Source: Dietzia lutea (GTDB lineage: Bacteria > Actinomycetota > Actinomycetes > Mycobacteriales > Mycobacteriaceae). From it: a DNA stretch of 64,000 bases. Positions 8,769 through 18,824 of the stretch are shown piece after piece; the first letter of the stretch is position 1; every line of letters begins with the position of its first letter. The stretch lies in NCBI RefSeq assembly GCF_003096075.1, contig NZ_CP015449.1, forward strand, positions 1,791,001-1,855,000. The letters run 5' to 3'. The notes beneath the pieces were generated by a model, which had not been told where the DNA came from, ran no database searches, and worked only from the letters and a program-made list of their open reading frames with translations. Made by a program: the position numbers and the translations under genes.

Positions 8769-8774
8769 GATACT
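8769..8774 (+). promoter_or_regulatory. Leaderless -10 element for qor
   Basis: GATACT is followed by 7 nt and the ATG at 8782. It is a weaker -10 match (first base G) but shares the spacing of the other leaderless starts in the window. Confidence 0.55.
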
Positions 8775-8781
8775 GGGCGCC

Positions 8782-9750
8782 ATGCGTGCCATTCAGATCT
8801 CCCGACACGGCGGACCCGAGGTGCTCACACCGGTGGAGGTCGACGTGCCGTCGCCCGGCCCGGGCGAGGTGCTCGTCCGTACCCGCGCCGTCGGCGTCAA
8901 CTACATCGACACCTACTTCCGAGAGGGCGTCTACGAGCGGGAGTTGCCGTTCATCCCGGGTAGTGAGGGCTCGGGGGTGATCGAGGCGGTCGGCGAGGGC
9001 ACGCCCGACCTGGTCGCCGGCGACCGGGTGGCCTGGTGCCAGGTCCCCGGTTCCTACGCCCAGTACGTCGTCGCCCCCGCGGAGTCGGTGGTCACCGTAC
9101 CGGAGGGGATCGACGACGACGTGGCGGCCTCGATGTTGCTGCAGGGGCTCACCGCGCACTACCTGATCACCGACACCCACCGTGCCTCGGCCGGCGAGCA
9201 CGTGCTGATCACCGCCGGCGCGGGCGGCGTCGGACAGCTCCTCATCCAGTTGGCGGTGGCCCACGGGTTCCGGGTGATCACGACGACCTCCACAGAGGAG
9301 AAGGCAGACCTCTGCCGCGAACTCGGGGCGCACCACGTGCTGCTCTATCCGGAGGCCACACCGGAGAGGGTGCGCGAGCTGGCCGAGGGTGGCGTCGCCG
9401 CCGTCTTCGACGGCGTGGGCCGGGACACGTTCGATGACAGTCTGGCGGCCCTCGCGCGGCGTGGCACGCTCGTGCTGTTCGGCGCGGCCAGCGGTCCGGT
9501 CCCGCCGGTGGATCCGCAGCGACTCAACGCGGCCGGTTCGGTGTTCCTCACCCGCCCGACCCTCGCCGATTACATCGCGACGACGGAGGAGTTCCGCGGC
9601 CGGGCCGGAGAGGTACTCGAGGGGGTCGTCGACGGCACGCTGCGGCTGTCGGTGGGGGCGACCTTCGGCCTGTCGGAGGCCGCGGAAGCGCACCGGGCGC
9701 TGCAGGGGCGGCGGACGACCGGTTCGGTGACGCTCGACCCCGAGCGCTGA
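8782..9750 (+). CDS. qor: Quinone oxidoreductase, zinc-independent MDR family
   Basis: 322 residues, the normal length for NADPH:quinone reductase. It has the GroES-like N-domain (VNYIDTYFREGVY, PGSEGSGVI) and the dinucleotide-binding motif ITAGAGGVGQLLIQLA around residue 145. It lacks the cysteine cluster of zinc alcohol dehydrogenases. It likely reduces quinones or enones in the cytosol. The start at 8782 rather than further upstream is supported by the leaderless -10 and by the family N-terminus MRAIQI. It converges on ctaB with only 20 bp between. Confidence 0.9.
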   Translation: MRAIQISRHGGPEVLTPVEVDVPSPGPGEVLVRTRAVGVNYIDTYFREGVYERELPFIPGSEGSGVIEAVGEGTPDLVAGDRVAWCQVPGSYAQYVVAPAESVVTVPEGIDDDVAASMLLQGLTAHYLITDTHRASAGEHVLITAGAGGVGQLLIQLAVAHGFRVITTTSTEEKADLCRELGAHHVLLYPEATPERVRELAEGGVAAVFDGVGRDTFDDSLAALARRGTLVLFGAASGPVPPVDPQRLNAAGSVFLTRPTLADYIATTEEFRGRAGEVLEGVVDGTLRLSVGATFGLSEAAEAHRALQGRRTTGSVTLDPER

Positions 9751-9770
9751 GCGGGACTCGCCGGGCCCGG

Positions 9771-10787
9771 TCACACCAGCGGCAGGAGTTCCGCCACGGT
9801 CTGCAGTCCGAGCACCGCGTCGATGGACAGGGCCACGAAAACCCCGGCGAGGTAGTTGTTCGACAGGATGAACAGCTTGAGCGGCTTGACCTCGACGCCG
9901 CGGCGCACGCCCGCCTCGAGGCGGTGCGCCATGACGATGAACCACACGCCGAAGCCGATCGCGCCGGCCGCGTAGACCCAGCCCGCCGCGGGGATGAGCG
10001 CGAACGTGCACAGCACGGTGACCCACGTGTAGATGGTGATGCGGCGGGTCACGCCCTCGGGGCCCATGACCACGGGCAGCATCGGCACGCCGGCGGCCTT
10101 GTAGTCCTCCTTGTAACGCATGGCGAGGGCCCACGTATGCGGTGGCGTCCAGAAGAAGATGATGAGGAACAGCACGACCGCCTGCCACCAGTTATGGGGC
10201 TGACCGTCCGGCAGGTTGTCGGTGATGACCGCCCACGAGACGAAGACCGGCATGCAGCCCGCGGCCCCACCCCAGACGACGTTCTGAGCGGTCCGGCGCT
10301 TGAGGATCATCGAGTACACGATCACGTAGAACAGGATCGTGATGAGGATGAAGAAGGCCGCGAGCCAGCTGTTTGCCAGGAGCCCCAGCCAGAGGATGCT
10401 GGCCACGCCGAGCGCCAGGCCGAAGATCAGCGCGGCCCGCGGGCTGATCGCGTGGCGCGCGAGCGGGCGGCGCTCGGTGCGCTTCATCACCTGGTCGATG
10501 TCGTAGTCGACGACCATGTTGAGCGAGTTCGCGCTCGCCGCGCCCATCCAGCCACCGACGAGGGTGAGCAGGACCAGGGAGAGGTGGATGTTCCCGCGAT
10601 CCGCTTGCAGCAGGGCGGGGATCGCGGCGACGAGGAGCAGCTCGATGACGCGCGGCTTGGTGAGGGCGATGTACGCCATCACGACGTCGACAACGCGGGC
10701 TCGCCCGCTCGCCGGAGCCGGCCGCCCCGTGGACTCTGGAGGGGAGACTGCTGGCCCCCCACTCCGGGTCGGGGTGGAATCGTGCAC
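9771..10787 (-). CDS. ctaB: Protoheme IX farnesyltransferase (heme O synthase)
   Basis: 338 residues, UbiA-type prenyltransferase with about nine membrane segments. The first Asp-rich motif is [19 protein letters not shown] and the second region contains [15 protein letters not shown]; both are typical of CtaB/CyoE. It attaches farnesyl to heme B, giving heme O, the substrate of CtaA. The GTG start at 10787 has GAGGAG 5 nt upstream. It is divergent from tkt. Confidence 0.94.
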   Translation of the reverse strand: MHDSTPTRSGGPAVSPPESTGRPAPASGRARVVDVVMAYIALTKPRVIELLLVAAIPALLQADRGNIHLSLVLLTLVGGWMGAASANSLNMVVDYDIDQVMKRTERRPLARHAISPRAALIFGLALGVASILWLGLLANSWLAAFFILITILFYVIVYSMILKRRTAQNVVWGGAAGCMPVFVSWAVITDNLPDGQPHNWWQAVVLFLIIFFWTPPHTWALAMRYKEDYKAAGVPMLPVVMGPEGVTRRITIYTWVTVLCTFALIPAAGWVYAAGAIGFGVWFIVMAHRLEAGVRRGVEVKPLKLFILSNNYLAGVFVALSIDAVLGLQTVAELLPLV

Positions 10788-10963
10788 CGGAACTCCTCGC
10801 AGCAGACGTCAACGCACTACTGAGCCGATACTACGTCCCCCCTGCGCGGTCCGCGAAAGAGCGGGGGCGGGGACGGTACGCCCCGCCGTGGCCACGACCA
10901 CTAAGGTGGTTCACGACATACGCGCGGATCCGCGCCGCACCCTCAGACCCGGGAGAACCACAA
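10788..10963. promoter_or_regulatory. Divergent ctaB / tkt promoter region
   Basis: 176 bp. For ctaB, TAGTAT on the minus strand (10828-10833) is a good -10, giving a leader of about 33 nt with a Shine-Dalgarno site. For tkt, TAAGGT (10902-10907) is a possible -10; it lies inside the inverted repeat ACCAC-TAAG-GTGGT (10899-10912), which could be an operator. GGGAGAA before the GTG at 10964 serves as ribosome site. Confidence 0.45.
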
Positions 10964-13072
10964 GTGACCAGCGCGTCGGAGATCACCGAGCTCACCACCG
11001 CCCGCCACCCATCCGACTGGACCGAACTGGACACCCGCGCAGTGGACACCGCGCGCGTCCTCGCCGCCGAGGCCGTGCAGAAGTGCGGCAGTGGTCACCC
11101 GGGCACCGCGATGAGCCTCGCCCCGCTGGCGTACACGCTCTACCAGCGCATCATGCGGCACGACCCGTCCGATCCGACGTGGGTGGGACGGGACCGTTTC
11201 ATCCTGTCCTGCGGGCACACCTCGCTCACCCAGTACATCCAGCTGTACCTCGCCGGGTTCGGCCTCGAGCTCGACGATCTCAAGGCCCTGCGTACCTGGG
11301 GCTCCAAGACCCCTGGCCACCCCGAGTGGCGGCACACCGACGGGGTGGAGATCACCACCGGTCCGCTGGGTCAGGGCCTGGCCTCCGCGGTCGGTATGGC
11401 GATGGCGGCGCGCTACGAGCGCGGGCTGTTCGACCCGGACACCCCCGCGGGCAAGAGCCCTTTCGATCACTTCATCTACGTGATCGCCTCCGACGGTGAC
11501 GTCCAGGAGGGTGTGACGGCCGAGGCCGCCTCACTCGCGGGCACGCAGCAACTCGGCAACCTCATCGCCATCTATGACGACAACGAGATCTCGATCGAGG
11601 ACGACACCAAGATCGCGTTCAACGAGGACGTCGCGGCCCGCTACGAGGCTTACGGGTGGCACGTCCAGACGGTGAACGGCGGCGAGGACGTGGCCGCCAT
11701 CGAGGAGGCCATCGCCGACGCCCGCGCCGTCACGGATAAGCCCTCGATCATCGTCCTGCGCACGATCATCGCCTACCCGGCGCCCAACGCGATGAACACG
11801 GGCGCCGCGCACGGTGCCGCGCTCGGCCAGGACGAGGTCGACGCCGTCAAGGAGGCGCTCGGCATGGCCGGCACCGAGCCGTTCACCGTCGAGGACGAGG
11901 TGATCGCCCACACCCGTGCGGCCCGCGACCGCGGAGCCCGAGTCCACGCTCAGTGGAGCGACATGTTCCACGCCTGGGCGGAAGCGAACCCGGAGCGCAA
12001 GGCGCTGTTCGATCGTCTGTACTCGGGCCAGCTCCCCGAGGGGTGGGACGCGCACCTGCCCACCTGGGAGGCCGATCCCAAGGGAGTCGCCACCCGTAAG
12101 GCCTCCGCCGAGGCCATCCAGGCCCTCGCGGCCACGCTTCCGGAGCTGTGGGGCGGTTCCGCCGACCTCGCCGGCTCCAACAACACTCCCATCAAGGGCG
12201 CGGACTCGTTCGGCCCCACGACGATCACCACCGACACGTGGACCGCCTCCCCCTACGGGCGGAACCTGCACTTCGGTGTCCGCGAGCACGCGATGGGCGC
12301 GATCCTCAACGGCATCGCACTGCACGGCCCCACCCGCCCGTACGGCGGAACGTTCCTCATCTTCAGCGAGTACATGCGTCCGGCCGTCCGGCTGGCCGCG
12401 CTCCAGGGCAGCAACGCCTACTACGTGTGGACCCACGACTCGATCGGACTGGGCGAGGACGGCCCGACCCACCAGCCGGTCGAGCAGCTCGCGGCGCTGC
12501 GGGCCATCCCGGGACTGGCGATCCTCCGTCCGGCCGACGCCAACGAGACCGCCGCTGCCTGGCGGGCGATGCTGGAAGCGCTCGACGGACCCAAGGGGCT
12601 GTGCCTGACCCGGCAGAACGTGCCCGTGCTCGAGGGCACCGCGCAGCTCGCCCGCGAGGGCGTCGAGCGGGGCGGTTACGTCCTCGCCGAGGCGTCGACG
12701 GGCACCCCGGAGGTGATCCTCATCGGCACCGGATCCGAGGTCCAGCTGGCCATGGCAGCGAGGGAGACCCTCGAGGCCGAGGGTGTGCCCACGCGGGTGG
12801 TCTCCATGCCCTGCGTCGAGTTCTTCGACCAGCAGGACGCCGAGTACCGCGAGTCGGTCCTCCCCCGTGCCGTGCGCGCCCGGGTCTCGGTCGAGGCCGG
12901 CATCGCCATGCCGTGGTATCGGTTCCTCGGAGACACCGGCCGGGCCGTCTCGCTCGAGCACTTCGGCGCCTCCGCGCACTACGAGACCCTGTTCACCGAA
13001 TTCGGGATCACCGCCGACGCGGTGGTCTCCGCCGCCCGCGAGTCGCTCGCGGCCGTTGCCGGGGAGGCATGA
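10964..13072 (+). CDS. tkt: Transketolase
   Basis: 702 residues. Thiamine diphosphate enzyme of the non-oxidative pentose phosphate pathway. [14 protein letters not shown] near residue 45, [18 protein letters not shown] near 175 and the C-terminal pyrimidine-domain stretch [19 protein letters not shown] are all present. It heads the operon tkt-tal-zwf-opcA-pgl and its stop overlaps the next ATG, so the genes are translationally coupled. The start is GTG at 10964. Confidence 0.97.
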   Translation: MTSASEITELTTARHPSDWTELDTRAVDTARVLAAEAVQKCGSGHPGTAMSLAPLAYTLYQRIMRHDPSDPTWVGRDRFILSCGHTSLTQYIQLYLAGFGLELDDLKALRTWGSKTPGHPEWRHTDGVEITTGPLGQGLASAVGMAMAARYERGLFDPDTPAGKSPFDHFIYVIASDGDVQEGVTAEAASLAGTQQLGNLIAIYDDNEISIEDDTKIAFNEDVAARYEAYGWHVQTVNGGEDVAAIEEAIADARAVTDKPSIIVLRTIIAYPAPNAMNTGAAHGAALGQDEVDAVKEALGMAGTEPFTVEDEVIAHTRAARDRGARVHAQWSDMFHAWAEANPERKALFDRLYSGQLPEGWDAHLPTWEADPKGVATRKASAEAIQALAATLPELWGGSADLAGSNNTPIKGADSFGPTTITTDTWTASPYGRNLHFGVREHAMGAILNGIALHGPTRPYGGTFLIFSEYMRPAVRLAALQGSNAYYVWTHDSIGLGEDGPTHQPVEQLAALRAIPGLAILRPADANETAAAWRAMLEALDGPKGLCLTRQNVPVLEGTAQLAREGVERGGYVLAEASTGTPEVILIGTGSEVQLAMAARETLEAEGVPTRVVSMPCVEFFDQQDAEYRESVLPRAVRARVSVEAGIAMPWYRFLGDTGRAVSLEHFGASAHYETLFTEFGITADAVVSAARESLAAVAGEA

Positions 13073-14178
13073 TGACCAACGCCAATCTCGCCGCTCTCAG
13101 TGCCGCCGGAGTCTCCGTGTGGCTCGACGACCTGTCCCGTCAGCTCCTCGCCTCCGGTGAGCTCGAGAAGCGGATGGCGGAGTACTCGATCGTGGGGGTG
13201 ACCACCAACCCGGCGATCTTCCAGTCGGCGCTCGCGGACTCGTCGGCGTACGAGGGCGCGCTCACCGAGGCGGTCCGTGCCGACCGCGATCTCGCCTCCG
13301 TGATCCGGACGCTCACCACCGCGGACGTCCGGGACGCCTGTGACCTGCTGGCGCCGACCTATCGGGCGACCGACGGCGTGGACGGCCGCGTCTCGCTCGA
13401 GGTGGACCCGGGGCTGGCACACGACACGGCGGAGACCGTCCAGCAGGCGGTCGAGCTGTCCGCTGCGGTCGACCGGCCCAACGTCATGATCAAGATCCCC
13501 GCCACCTCGGCGGGACTGCCGGCGATCACCGACGTCATCGGCAAGGGCATCGACGTCAACGTCACCCTGATCTTCTCGGCGGACCAGTACCGCGAGGTCG
13601 CGGAGGCGTACCTCACCGGCCTCGAGCAGGCCGTGGCCGCCGGGCACGACCTCTCGTCGATCCACTCCGTGGCGTCGGTGTTCGTCTCCCGTCTGGACAC
13701 CGAGATCGACTCGCGCCTACCGGAGTCGTCGGAGCTGCGCGGCCGGGCCGGGCTCGCCAACGCCCGCTTGTGCCAGGAGGTCTACGAGGAGGTCTTCGAC
13801 CCGGCCGGCCGCTTCGGCGAGCTGGCGGACCGCGGCGCCCGGCCGCAGCGACTGCTCTGGGCCTCCACGGGCGTCAAGGACCCGGCGTACCCCGACACGC
13901 TGTACGTGACCGGCCTGGTGACGCACGGGACCGTCAACACGATGCCCTTCGCCACGATGCAGGCGTTCGCCGACCACGGCGTGGTCGAGGGCGACACGGT
14001 GCGGGGCACCGCCGAGGCCTCCCGTGCCACCCTCGACGCGCTGCGTGCCGAGGGCATCGACCTGGACGAGGTCTTCGCGCTGCTCGAGCGTCAGGGCGTG
14101 GAGAAGTTCGTGACCGCCTGGGACGACCTGCTGGACACGGTGAGGGCGCGGATCGACGAGATCCCGTCGGATTCGTGA
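13072..14178 (+). CDS. tal: Transaldolase
   Basis: 368 residues, the long actinobacterial form. [14 protein letters not shown] near residue 41 and the Schiff-base lysine in NVMIKIPAT (about Lys141) are present. It transfers dihydroxyacetone units in the pentose phosphate pathway. Two in-frame ATGs follow each other at 13069 and 13072; I use the second because GGGGAGG is otherwise only 1 nt away. The tal stop overlaps the zwf start as GTGA. Confidence 0.96.
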   Translation: MTNANLAALSAAGVSVWLDDLSRQLLASGELEKRMAEYSIVGVTTNPAIFQSALADSSAYEGALTEAVRADRDLASVIRTLTTADVRDACDLLAPTYRATDGVDGRVSLEVDPGLAHDTAETVQQAVELSAAVDRPNVMIKIPATSAGLPAITDVIGKGIDVNVTLIFSADQYREVAEAYLTGLEQAVAAGHDLSSIHSVASVFVSRLDTEIDSRLPESSELRGRAGLANARLCQEVYEEVFDPAGRFGELADRGARPQRLLWASTGVKDPAYPDTLYVTGLVTHGTVNTMPFATMQAFADHGVVEGDTVRGTAEASRATLDALRAEGIDLDEVFALLERQGVEKFVTAWDDLLDTVRARIDEIPSDS

Positions 14179-15755
14179 CCGATCTCGACCGTCTGGACAC
14201 GTCCGGCGCCGACACCTCGACCGGGGCCCCCGAGGGATGGGTCAACCCGCTCCGGGACCCCCGTGACCGGCGGCTGCCGCGGATCGCGGGCCCGTCCGGC
14301 CTCGTGATCTTCGGCGTCACCGGAGACCTGTCCAAGAAGAAGCTCATCCCGGCGATCTACGACCTCGCCAACCGGGGTCTGCTCCCGCCCGGGTTCTCCC
14401 TCATCGGGTTCGGTCGCCGCAGGTGGGCGCACGAGGAGTTCGCGGCGTTCGCCCGCGAACAGGCCCGCGAGCGGTGCCGGACCCCGTTCCGTGAGGACGT
14501 GTGGGAGCAGCTCGCCGCGGGGCTGAGGTTCGTGACCGGAACCTTCGACGACGACGAGGGCTTCGACCGACTGGCGGACCAGCTGGTCGCGCTCGAGGCG
14601 GAGCGGGGCACGGCCGGCAACTACGCGTTCTACCTGTCGATCCCCCCGGACGACTTCCCGACCGTGTGCCGGCACCTCGACCGCACCGGGTGCACGCGGG
14701 GTCCCGAGGGATCCTGGCGCCGGGTGGTCATCGAGAAGCCCTTCGGTCATGACCTGGCCAGTGCTCGCGAGCTCAACGCGGTAGTGGGCGCGGTGTTCCC
14801 CGAGGACTCGGTGTTCCGTATCGACCACTACCTCGGCAAGGAGACGGTCCAGAACATCCTGGCGCTGCGCTTCGCCAACCAGCTCTTCGAGCCGGTGTGG
14901 AACGCCAACCACGTCGACCACGTCCAGATCACGATGGCCGAGGACATCGGTCTCGGCGGACGGGCCGGGTACTACGACGGCATCGGTGCCGCGCGCGATG
15001 TCATCCAGAACCACCTCATCCAGTTGATGGCGCTGGTGGCGATGGAGGAGCCGACCGATTTCTCCGCCGCGGCGCTGCGGGCGGAGAAGACCAAGGTCCT
15101 CGAGTCCACCTCGCTGGCGTTGCCGATCTCCGAGACCGCCGCCCGCGGTCAGTACGCCGGCGGATGGCAGGGCTCCGAGCAGGTCGTGGGATTGAAGGAC
15201 GAGGAGGGCTACGACCCGTCCTCGACCACCGAGACCTACGCGGCCATCACCCTCGAGGTCCACAACCGGCGGTGGGCGGGCGTCCCGTTCTACCTGCGGA
15301 CCGGTAAGCGCCTGGGGCGCCGCGTCACCGAGATCGCGGTCGTCTTCCGGCGCGCCCCGCACCTGCCGTTCGACGCCACGATGACGCAGGAGCTGGGGCA
15401 GAACGCCCTGGTGATCCGCGTCCAGCCGGACGAGGGGGTCACCCTGCGGTTCGGCTCGAAGGTGCCAGGTACCGCGATGGAGGTCCGGGACGTCAACATG
15501 GACTTCGCCTACGGCGAGGCGTTCACCGAATCCTCCCCCGAGGCGTACGAGCGGCTCATCCTCGACGTGCTGCTGGGTGAGCCGTCCCTCTTCCCCGTCT
15601 CGCGTGAGGTGGAGCTGAGCTGGCAACTTCTCGATCCCGTCCTGCGCGACTGGGAGTCCGAGGGCCAGCCGGAGCAGTACCAGGCGGGCACCTGGGGGCC
15701 CCGGGGCGCCGACGAGATCCTGGCCCGCAGCGGCCGCGCATGGAGGCGACCGTGA
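14175..15755 (+). CDS. zwf: Glucose-6-phosphate 1-dehydrogenase
   Basis: 526 residues. [19 protein letters not shown] is the NADP-binding Rossmann motif and [13 protein letters not shown] is the substrate signature. It makes NADPH and 6-phosphogluconolactone. The GTG at 14175 overlaps the tal stop; roughly 35 residues precede the Rossmann motif, normal for actinobacteria. The gene is followed by its accessory protein OpcA. Confidence 0.97.
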   Translation: MTDLDRLDTSGADTSTGAPEGWVNPLRDPRDRRLPRIAGPSGLVIFGVTGDLSKKKLIPAIYDLANRGLLPPGFSLIGFGRRRWAHEEFAAFAREQARERCRTPFREDVWEQLAAGLRFVTGTFDDDEGFDRLADQLVALEAERGTAGNYAFYLSIPPDDFPTVCRHLDRTGCTRGPEGSWRRVVIEKPFGHDLASARELNAVVGAVFPEDSVFRIDHYLGKETVQNILALRFANQLFEPVWNANHVDHVQITMAEDIGLGGRAGYYDGIGAARDVIQNHLIQLMALVAMEEPTDFSAAALRAEKTKVLESTSLALPISETAARGQYAGGWQGSEQVVGLKDEEGYDPSSTTETYAAITLEVHNRRWAGVPFYLRTGKRLGRRVTEIAVVFRRAPHLPFDATMTQELGQNALVIRVQPDEGVTLRFGSKVPGTAMEVRDVNMDFAYGEAFTESSPEAYERLILDVLLGEPSLFPVSREVELSWQLLDPVLRDWESEGQPEQYQAGTWGPRGADEILARSGRAWRRP

Positions 15756-16672
15756 TCATCGACCTACCCGACACCTCGACCCGCGCGATCGCCAAGAAGC
15801 TCGTGCAGATCCGCGAGGAGGCGGGCCTGAGCACGATCGGCCGCGTCCTCACGCTCATCGTCATCACCGACCACGTCCGTGGCAGCGAGTCGGCGATCGA
15901 CGCGGCCAACGAGGCCAGCCGGGAGCATCCGTGCCGCGTCATCGTGGTCATCCGCGGGCGGCGCGCCGACGCCGATCGGCTGGACGGCCAGATCCGCGTC
16001 GGTGGCGACGCCGGTGCGGCCGAGGTGGTCGTGTTGCGCACGTCCGGCGCGATGGCGTCGCAGTCGGCGTCCCTCGTGACGCCGCTGCTGCTGCCCGACA
16101 CCCCGCTCGCGGTGTGGTGGCCCCGCCACTCCCCGACGCTGCTGTCCGAAGACCGCGTGGGGCGGCTCGCCCGGCGCCGCATCGTCGACTCGGACGCCGA
16201 GGGGCATCCGACGGACGCCCTCGCCAAGCGTGCGGCCGGGTACTCCCCGGGTGACACGGATCTGGCGTGGGCGCGCATCACCCACTGGCGTTCGCTGCTG
16301 GCCGCGACCCTCGACCGGCCCCCGTACGAGCCGATCACCGGCGCCACCGTGTGCGGGCCGGAGCGTGCGGCGTCGGTCGACCTCGCCGGTGGGTGGCTCG
16401 CGTCCCGTCTCGGGATCGACGTCCTGCGCGCGGTCGGGCCGAGGATGGTCGTGCTGGAGCGGGCCTCCGGGTCCATCGTCATCGAGCAGGTCAGCGCGAC
16501 CTCCGCCGAGCTGCGCGTCACCGGACAGGCCCCCACGCGGGTCGCTCTCGTGGGACGGAGCGTGGCCGACTGTCTGGCGGAGGAGTTGCGCCGCATGGAC
16601 ACTGATGGTGTGTACGCGGACGCGTTGGCCAACCACGATCGCGTCATCTACACCTCGGCGTCGGTTCGCTGA
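15752..16672 (+). CDS. opcA: OpcA, glucose-6-phosphate dehydrogenase assembly protein
   Basis: 306 residues. OpcA supports assembly or activity of Zwf; it has no known catalytic motif. The protein begins [17 protein letters not shown], matching the family. I choose GTG 15752 because GGAGG lies 5 nt upstream and it overlaps the zwf stop as GTGA; an ATG 12 nt further upstream has no ribosome site. Confidence 0.94.
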   Translation: MIIDLPDTSTRAIAKKLVQIREEAGLSTIGRVLTLIVITDHVRGSESAIDAANEASREHPCRVIVVIRGRRADADRLDGQIRVGGDAGAAEVVVLRTSGAMASQSASLVTPLLLPDTPLAVWWPRHSPTLLSEDRVGRLARRRIVDSDAEGHPTDALAKRAAGYSPGDTDLAWARITHWRSLLAATLDRPPYEPITGATVCGPERAASVDLAGGWLASRLGIDVLRAVGPRMVVLERASGSIVIEQVSATSAELRVTGQAPTRVALVGRSVADCLAEELRRMDTDGVYADALANHDRVIYTSASVR

Positions 16673-16734
16673 GCCGGGTCCGGAAGGTCGGCACCCGCGT
16701 CCGTTCCCACCCCACCATCACGACAGGAGCGTCG

Positions 16735-17457
16735 ATGTCAGTCAGCCGTCATCTCGTCCACGAGGACGCGGAGTCCCTCGCGGAGGCCGCCGCCCTCGCC
16801 GCGGCCGGCCATCTCAACGAACGCGTCGCCACAGCCGGCCGGGCGACGCTGTCCCTGACCGGTGGTTCGGTGGGCGTGAAGACGGCCGTCGCCCTCGCCG
16901 GAACCGACGTCGACTGGAGTAGGGTCACGATCTTCCTCGGGGACGAGCGCTTCGTCCCGGCCGATCACCCCGAGCGCAACGACGGGCAGCTCGCCGAAGT
17001 CCTGCTCGATGCCGTCGGTGACCGGGCGACCGTCCACCGCTGGCCGGCGCGCGGCGACGAGTTCGACGACGTCGACGCCGCTGCGGAGGCGTTCCTCGCC
17101 GAGGTTGACCTGCCCGGTGGCGACGAGCCGCTGTTCGACGTGACGCTCCTCGGGATGGGGCCGGAGGGACACATCGACTCCCTCTTCCCGCACACCCCGG
17201 CGGTCGCCGAGACCGACCGGCTGGCGGTCGGCGTCCGCGACTGCCCCAAGCCGCCGCCGGAGCGACTCACCTTCACGCTGCCCGCGGTGCGCCGGTCGCG
17301 GCACGTCATCGTCGTGGCCACCGGAGACGGGAAGGCCGAGGCGGTCGCGAAGGGTCTGGGTGGCGCCGATCCGGCGGACTGGCCGGTCGCCGGGGCCGTC
17401 GGCACCGAGTCCACGACCTACCACCTCGACGGGCCCGCCGCGTCGATGCTGAGCTGA
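16735..17457 (+). CDS. pgl: 6-phosphogluconolactonase
   Basis: 240 residues, DevB/SOL family. The signature GMGPEGHIDSLFPHTP is present near residue 140 and DERFVPADHPERND near 75. It hydrolyses 6-phosphogluconolactone, the product of Zwf. It closes the pentose phosphate operon, 62 bp after opcA, with AGGAG 6 nt before the ATG. Confidence 0.96.
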   Translation: MSVSRHLVHEDAESLAEAAALAAAGHLNERVATAGRATLSLTGGSVGVKTAVALAGTDVDWSRVTIFLGDERFVPADHPERNDGQLAEVLLDAVGDRATVHRWPARGDEFDDVDAAAEAFLAEVDLPGGDEPLFDVTLLGMGPEGHIDSLFPHTPAVAETDRLAVGVRDCPKPPPERLTFTLPAVRRSRHVIVVATGDGKAEAVAKGLGGADPADWPVAGAVGTESTTYHLDGPAASMLS

Positions 17458-17462
17458 CACGG

Positions 17463-17557
17463 GCCCAGCCCCACCACGTCGGCCCAGCCCCACCACGTCG
17501 GCCCTGCGCCACCACGTCGGCCCGGCGTCACCGCGCCGGCCCGGCGTCACCGCCCCG
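17463..17557. repeat. Five tandem 19-bp repeats after pgl
   Basis: Units at 17463-17481, 17482-17500, 17501-17519, 17520-17538 and 17539-17557. The first two are identical (GCCCAGCCCCACCACGTCG); the third differs at three bases and the last two diverge further at similar places. They lie in the convergent pgl-secG gap. No reading frame with a start runs through them. Confidence 0.85.
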
Positions 17558-17578
17558 GGTCACCCGGCACGACGACAC

Positions 17579-17616
17579 GGGGTGCGCGTCCTCCCTCGCG
17601 GGAGAGCGCGCACCCC
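17579..17616. terminator. Strong hairpin terminator between convergent pgl and secG
   Basis: A 10-bp perfect stem, GGGGTGCGCG (17579-17588) with CGCGCACCCC (17607-17616), and an inner CTCCC/GGGAG stem. GTTT follows on the plus strand. It can serve both genes. Confidence 0.8.
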
Positions 17617-17644
17617 GTTTCGCGCGTGTGGGCACCGTGTGGGA

Positions 17645-17878
17645 TCAGCCGAAGCGGACGAGCAGGCCGACGGCGATGATCGCGATCACCCAGAGGACCG
17701 CGACGACCACGGTGACCCGGTCCAGGTTGCGCTCGACGACGCTGGAGCCGGACAGGCTCGACTGGACACCGCCACCGAACAGCGAGGACAGGCCGCCACC
17801 CTTGCCGCGGTGCAGCAGGATGAACAGCATCAGCAGCAGGCTGGTGATGATGAGGAAGATGTCCAGGGCGAGCTTCAT
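17645..17878 (-). CDS. secG: SecG, protein-export membrane subunit
   Basis: 77 residues with two membrane segments (about 3-22 and 53-73) separated by HRGKGGGLSSLFGGG, the SecG signature. It is an accessory subunit of the SecYEG translocon. I start at MKLALDIF (17878), the family N-terminus; an in-frame GTG six codons upstream also exists. It follows tpiA, the common actinobacterial neighbour. A ppc gene, often found in this cluster, is absent. Confidence 0.93.
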   Translation of the reverse strand: MKLALDIFLIITSLLLMLFILLHRGKGGGLSSLFGGGVQSSLSGSSVVERNLDRVTVVVAVLWVIAIIAVGLLVRFG

Positions 17879-17906
17879 GTACGGATCGTGCCTCACGTCA
17901 GGTCGG

Positions 17907-17933
17907 GCGGTCGGATGCGACCGCTACAGACTA
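17907..17933 (-). promoter_or_regulatory. Possible secG promoter with inverted repeat at the start site
   Basis: On the minus strand TAGTCT (17928-17933) is a plausible -10. Directly after it lies a 7-bp inverted repeat (GCGGTCG 17907-17913, CGACCGC 17918-17924) that would cover the expected start site. It could be an operator, or a weak terminator for tpiA. Confidence 0.4.
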
Positions 17934-18007
17934 CCCGGTCGGGCGTCCTCGGTTGACCCCGGCGTGCCTGGCCGACGAGGGCCCGATGCGCCGAGGGCGG
18001 GATCGGA

Positions 18008-18793
18008 TCAGGGCAGCGGGCCGCCGGCGGCGATCGCGCACAGCTGGGCGAACTCGTCGGGCTTGAGTGACGCCCCGCCCACCAGACCGCCGTCGACGTC
18101 GGTCTGCTCGAGCAGCTCGCCGACGTTCGACGCGTTGACGCTGCCGCCGTACAGCACGCGCATCGTCTCTGCCGTCTCGGCGTCGGCGAGCTCGGCCAGC
18201 GCGGAACGGATGGCGGCACACACCTCCTGCGCGTCGGCGGCGGAGGCGGTCTTGCCGGTCCCGATGGCCCACACCGGCTCGTACGCGATGACCGTCGAGG
18301 CCAGCTGTGCGGTCGTCAGGCCCGCCAGCGAGCCCTTGAGCTGGTTCACCACGAAGTCCACGTGGTCGCCGGCCTCGCGAACCTCGAGCTTCTCCCCCAC
18401 GCACACGATCGGGGTCAGACCGTGACGGTGGCCGGCCGCGGCCTTGGCCGCCACCAGTTCGTCGGTCTCGGCGTGGTAGTCGCGGCGCTCGGAGTGGCCC
18501 ACGACGACGTAGGTGCAGCCGAGCTTCGCGAGCATGGAGGCCGAGATCTCACCGGTGTAGGCGCCGGACTCGTGCACCGAGACGTCCTGGGCACCGTAGG
18601 CGAAGCCCAGCTTGTCGCCCTCGATGACGATCTGGACGCCGCGGATGTCGGTGAACGGCGGGATGAACGCCACGTCGACCTTCTCGAGGTACTTCTCCGG
18701 GAGGGAGAAGGCGACCTTCTGCACGAGCGCGATCGCCTCGAGATGGTTGAGGTTCATCTTCCAGTTGCCGGCGATGAGCGGGGTGCGTGCCAT
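18008..18793 (-). CDS. tpiA: Triosephosphate isomerase
   Basis: 261 residues. N-terminus [12 protein letters not shown] with the substrate Lys, catalytic His in VVGHSERR and catalytic Glu in [14 protein letters not shown]. It interconverts glyceraldehyde-3-phosphate and dihydroxyacetone phosphate. AAAGGAG lies 6 nt before the ATG and the gene follows pgk by 31 bp in the gap-pgk-tpiA cluster. Confidence 0.97.
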   Translation of the reverse strand: MARTPLIAGNWKMNLNHLEAIALVQKVAFSLPEKYLEKVDVAFIPPFTDIRGVQIVIEGDKLGFAYGAQDVSVHESGAYTGEISASMLAKLGCTYVVVGHSERRDYHAETDELVAAKAAAGHRHGLTPIVCVGEKLEVREAGDHVDFVVNQLKGSLAGLTTAQLASTVIAYEPVWAIGTGKTASAADAQEVCAAIRSALAELADAETAETMRVLYGGSVNASNVGELLEQTDVDGGLVGGASLKPDEFAQLCAIAAGGPLP

Positions 18794-18824
18794 GTTCTCT
18801 CCTTTTAGTTCCTGGGTGTCCGGG

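Noticed and set aside
8668-10188. Upstream extension of the 509-residue gene across qor and part of ctaB
   Set aside because: It would run antisense through qor; the ATG at 8667 has a leaderless -10 and a sensible N-terminus.
17463-17557. CRISPR-like repeat array
   Set aside because: Units are contiguous without spacers and no cas genes are near.
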